A stretch of 64,000 nucleotides of DNA from NCBI GenBank assembly GCA_902491625.1, contig CABUIO010000011.1, positions 1-64,000 of the forward strand. Reading direction: 5' to 3'. Shown piece after piece: positions 61,371 through 64,000 of the stretch (position 1 is its first letter; each line of letters opens with the position of its first letter). A program made the translations under genes and the position numbers. The notes under the pieces are model-generated. The model was given only the letters and a program-made list of their open reading frames with translations, ran no database searches and was not told where the DNA came from. Origin of the DNA: an uncultured Porphyromonadaceae bacterium (GTDB lineage: Bacteria; Bacteroidota; Bacteroidia; Bacteroidales; Muribaculaceae).

Positions 61371-63905
61371 TTACTTGATTATGACTTTCTCTGCCTTATT
61401 GCCCGAGACTCTGATGAAGACTCCGTTTTCGGGATTCTCCACGCGGATGCCCTGGAGGTTGTAGTATGCGGGCGCCGATCCGTCGGCATCTGCACTGATT
61501 CCGTCCACAGCAAGAGGCGTGATCTCGATGTCGCTGTAATCGGCCAGCGGGCTGCGTGCGTTGTAGTAGAGCGTGCTCTTGCCCTCCGCGTCGGTGTCGA
61601 TAAGTCCGCGGTATGCCTGTCCTGTCAGACGGATGTGGGTCATGTCGTAGGGCATGCGGAGTTCGAATGCGCCGTTTGTGAGATTTTTACCGGTCAGGTC
61701 GATGGCTCCTGTGAGGAACGGTTTGTAGAACACTGTTTCGGCAGGAAGGTCGCAAGTCACTTTCACATCCTTGATGTAGTTGACGTTCTGTCCGTAGGTC
61801 GTTATCTGGATGTTGACATGTTTCCGGCCCTGCGGATCGAGACTGAAAGTGTATGTGTCGTATGCTTTAGTGAGCTTGGCCGACTCGGAAGCGAAAGCCT
61901 GAAATACACGCTCGTCGTCGTTAAATTGCAATAGGTTGGCTATCAGCATGCAGTCGCCGTCGGTCTTGGCGGTCACCTCGATTTTCACCGGGGATGTGAG
62001 TCCGGAGAAGTCATACAGTCCGCGTCCTTCCACTGTCATGTAGTTGGACTGTCCCCAGGAGGCCGGTCCGTTGTCGACTACAAAGGCGCCATCCTCGAAT
62101 TTGGGAGTGGGGAAGACGATCCATCCTGTCTCGTCCTCCAGCCAGTAGCTGTAGGGATATTCCGCTGTCTCGGAGAGTCCGGAGAAGTTGAAGTCGGCTA
62201 TGGAGAAATCCTTTGTCTCTTCTTCGGTCTCCACACCGGCGCTGGCGGTTATCTCGAGGCTGTGGGCCTGTGCGTCGACGGTGAAAGGCACTCTCATCAC
62301 GCCGTCGGCAGGCTCCTGAAGCGGACCGAACGAGGGTTTGTTGACCTGGAACACACGGTAGAGGGCTCCTTCGGGAGAGCGTGTGTCCTCTCCTTTGCAG
62401 GCGTAGATCTTGACATATAGGAATCTTCCGTCGGAGGTCTCGGTTTCGAACGACGCGCTTGTGGAGGTCACGACCTTGCGCCCTATGCTGGATATGGTAG
62501 TGGCGCTCGGGATGCCGGCATACAGTTCCGCCACATATCTGTCGGCTTCCTCCACCGGATTCCATTCAATTGTGAAGCCGTCGGCCGAATAGTCGCTGAA
62601 GCGGTAGCCTGTCACGGCGGGAATTACGGGACTCAGTTCGGTGACCTTGTAGCTGCGGATGTAGAAACTGCTGCCGAAAGATGCCGTCACGCGAGCGGAA
62701 AGACGGTCGATGGGATATTCGCCGAGTCCTTCCATGGAGTAGTCTATGTCTTTCTTAAGAAGGTTTCCTGTCTCGGGCAATGTCACGTCATATGAACCGC
62801 CGGTCCAGCTCTTGTCTGTCGGCATATTGAGGTTGAAGTCGCTCTCTCCCTGTCCCCATACCCAACCATCGGGACAGTCTGTCGAGCCGGCCATTCCGGT
62901 ATATGCTACCGTTTCCATGTTGTTGAACATTGCTGCCGTCTCACCCCATTCGGCCACTCTCGCATCCATCTCCACGCGGCCCATGCGGCCTTTCTTGAAG
63001 TCAGCGAATCCGGGGATGAACTGGGCATCGGGATTCTCGATGGTATTTACGAGAAGTTTACCTCCGGCCGCGTAGCAGGCCAGTCCCTGACAGCCGTCAA
63101 ATCCGGCGATGTTGCCGTTGGCGTCAAGCACCTGTGCCGGCGATTCCTCAGAGCCTCCAAGAGAGGAGAAGTCGAGGTTGACGAGTATGTCCTCATTATA
63201 TTTCACGGCATCGGGTCCGGGGAGTCCTATGGCATCGGGAGAAGACACGCGGATGTTCTCCACTATAAGTGTGTACATGTCTTTTGGAGAGCATCCGTGG
63301 ATCATGACATGATAATCTCCTGATTCAGTGGGTGTGAAGGCGCCTCCAATCGGCTGCGCTTCGTTGTGGGGGCGTCCCTTCAGCGTGACTGGGGCTGCGA
63401 TCTCCGTGGTGGCGTCGGCCACAGTCGTGCCTTTGCCGATGTAGAGCGCCACTGTCTCGGGATAATATGAGCTCGTGGATCTGGCGTCTATGTTGACGAT
63501 ATATCTCTTGCCTGCCTCAAGTCTGATGGCGGGGGAGACGAGCCAGTCGTCCATGTCCAGATCTGTGTTGCATGTTATGAAGGCATATCCTCCGCCGAGA
63601 CCGTCATTCTCCCATGTCCACTCCTTGTCGTCGCCGTTGGCGTTTATGAGGGTGAAGTCCTTTAGCGAGGTGGGAGAGCCGAAGTCGCAGAACCAGGTGT
63701 CCGCGTCCGGGGCTACGGATGTCATTTGCGTAGCGGCTGTCGCTGCATTGTTGCGCTTGAGGCGTACTTTTTGTGGATCGATTATCCTGCCCGCGGCAGA
63801 TATTCCGTCAGCTTTTGCCACCGGCTCGGTTTTCATCGGCAGAGGCTGTTGTGCAGACGCGATACCGGCGAAAGCAGCGAGAAGACATATGGAAATTTTC
63901 CTCAT
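61371..63905 (-). CDS. Large exported surface protein with jelly-roll module and sorting tail
   Basis: 844 residues. The signal peptide is RKISICLLAAFAGIASAQ. Around residues 70-215 a module (WFCDFGSPTSLKDFTLINA, DDWLVSPAIRLEAGKRYIVN) looks like a choice-of-anchor/cleaved-adhesin jelly roll. Fibronectin-like segments follow (TGYRFSDYSADGFTIEWNPV), then further beta domains and the tail YYNLQGIRVENPENGVFIRV with NKAEKVIIK. It is the first gene of the three-gene minus-strand cluster with the 642-aa protein and the C10 protease. The function is unknown; an exported adhesin-like protein is likely. Confidence 0.78.
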   Translation of the reverse strand: MRKISICLLAAFAGIASAQQPLPMKTEPVAKADGISAAGRIIDPQKVRLKRNNAATAATQMTSVAPDADTWFCDFGSPTSLKDFTLINANGDDKEWTWENDGLGGGYAFITCNTDLDMDDWLVSPAIRLEAGKRYIVNIDARSTSSYYPETVALYIGKGTTVADATTEIAAPVTLKGRPHNEAQPIGGAFTPTESGDYHVMIHGCSPKDMYTLIVENIRVSSPDAIGLPGPDAVKYNEDILVNLDFSSLGGSEESPAQVLDANGNIAGFDGCQGLACYAAGGKLLVNTIENPDAQFIPGFADFKKGRMGRVEMDARVAEWGETAAMFNNMETVAYTGMAGSTDCPDGWVWGQGESDFNLNMPTDKSWTGGSYDVTLPETGNLLKKDIDYSMEGLGEYPIDRLSARVTASFGSSFYIRSYKVTELSPVIPAVTGYRFSDYSADGFTIEWNPVEEADRYVAELYAGIPSATTISSIGRKVVTSTSASFETETSDGRFLYVKIYACKGEDTRSPEGALYRVFQVNKPSFGPLQEPADGVMRVPFTVDAQAHSLEITASAGVETEEETKDFSIADFNFSGLSETAEYPYSYWLEDETGWIVFPTPKFEDGAFVVDNGPASWGQSNYMTVEGRGLYDFSGLTSPVKIEVTAKTDGDCMLIANLLQFNDDERVFQAFASESAKLTKAYDTYTFSLDPQGRKHVNIQITTYGQNVNYIKDVKVTCDLPAETVFYKPFLTGAIDLTGKNLTNGAFELRMPYDMTHIRLTGQAYRGLIDTDAEGKSTLYYNARSPLADYSDIEITPLAVDGISADADGSAPAYYNLQGIRVENPENGVFIRVSGNKAEKVIIK

Positions 63906-63945
63906 GTTATAAGATTTAAAGGTTTTGTAAAAAAATAAGTTTCGG

Positions 63946-63975
63946 CGAAGTTAACTAAAATTCGACCTTCAGCAA
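63946..63975 (-). promoter_or_regulatory. Promoter of the 844-aa protein gene
   Basis: On the minus strand, TTG (63975-63973), 19 bp, then TAACTTCG (63953-63946), about 40 bp upstream of the start codon. The -7 box differs from TAnnTTTG at one base; the same TTAACTTCG occurs upstream of the phospholipase D gene. Confidence 0.5.
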
Positions 63976-64000
63976 TCACCCCCCGATTTTTAAGATTTTT

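Overview
The window looks like chromosomal DNA of a Bacteroidales bacterium, most likely of the Muribaculaceae (S24-7) type or a close relative. This rests on several things seen together: Bacteroidota promoters (TTTG or TTG, about 20 bp, then TAnnTTTG) upstream of many genes, the alternative GlmU-like protein, DUF4835/PorD and DUF5606 proteins, FimB/Mfa2-like lipoproteins, type IX secretion-like C-terminal tails, and a GC-rich coding sequence. The family assignment is an inference. No rRNA, tRNA, CRISPR array or complete insertion sequence was recognised.

Layout. (1) 0.6-5.9 kb holds a 1769-residue secreted surface protein with a long leader. (2) 6.6-10.3 kb, minus strand, holds pnp and a GlmU-like protein; the 0.7 kb between this and the first gene is packed with palindromic repeats. 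(3) 10.8-16.2 kb holds a small lipoprotein between two copies of one terminator module, an M24 aminopeptidase, a gamma-carbonic-anhydrase-like protein and a SulP transporter. (4) 16.3-23.0 kb is a compact plus-strand run: dnaN, a DnaQ-like exonuclease, coaBC, porD-like, recN and an RlmB-like methyltransferase. (5) 23.1-27.0 kb is nusB (with an internal duplication), yajC, ybbR-like, coaE and a DUF5606 gene. (6) 27.4-53.2 kb is the str-S10-spc-alpha ribosomal protein superoperon, from rpsL to rplQ, including fusA, secY, map, infA and rpoA.

The most striking feature is that this superoperon is interrupted. Between rplP and rpmC, which are normally adjacent, lies about 7 kb (35.5-42.6 kb) with a DUF3575 protein, a FimB/Mfa2-like lipoprotein, a fimbrillin-like lipoprotein with a predicted beta-helix half, and an outer-membrane beta-barrel receptor. 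The insert has its own promoters and a strong internal terminator, and a new promoter precedes rpmC, so the spc half appears to be transcribed independently.

(7) 54.0-63.9 kb holds a secreted GH13 amylase-like protein and, on the minus strand, a cardiolipin-synthase-like phospholipase D protein and three exported proteins: a C10 (streptopain-type) protease and two large surface proteins. All three exported proteins end in nearly the same YYNLQGIRV tail.

The gene-free stretches are rich in structured repeats. There are two related ~193-bp fold-back elements whose apical hairpin shows compensatory changes, two ~200-bp AATAGCCCGG fold-back elements that also covary, four copies of an AACCAT-rich repeat, a triplicated composite palindrome, and smaller shared repeats at the edges of the ribosomal-operon insert. 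These repeat families, the operon insertion and the NusB duplication are the main candidates for something not previously described.
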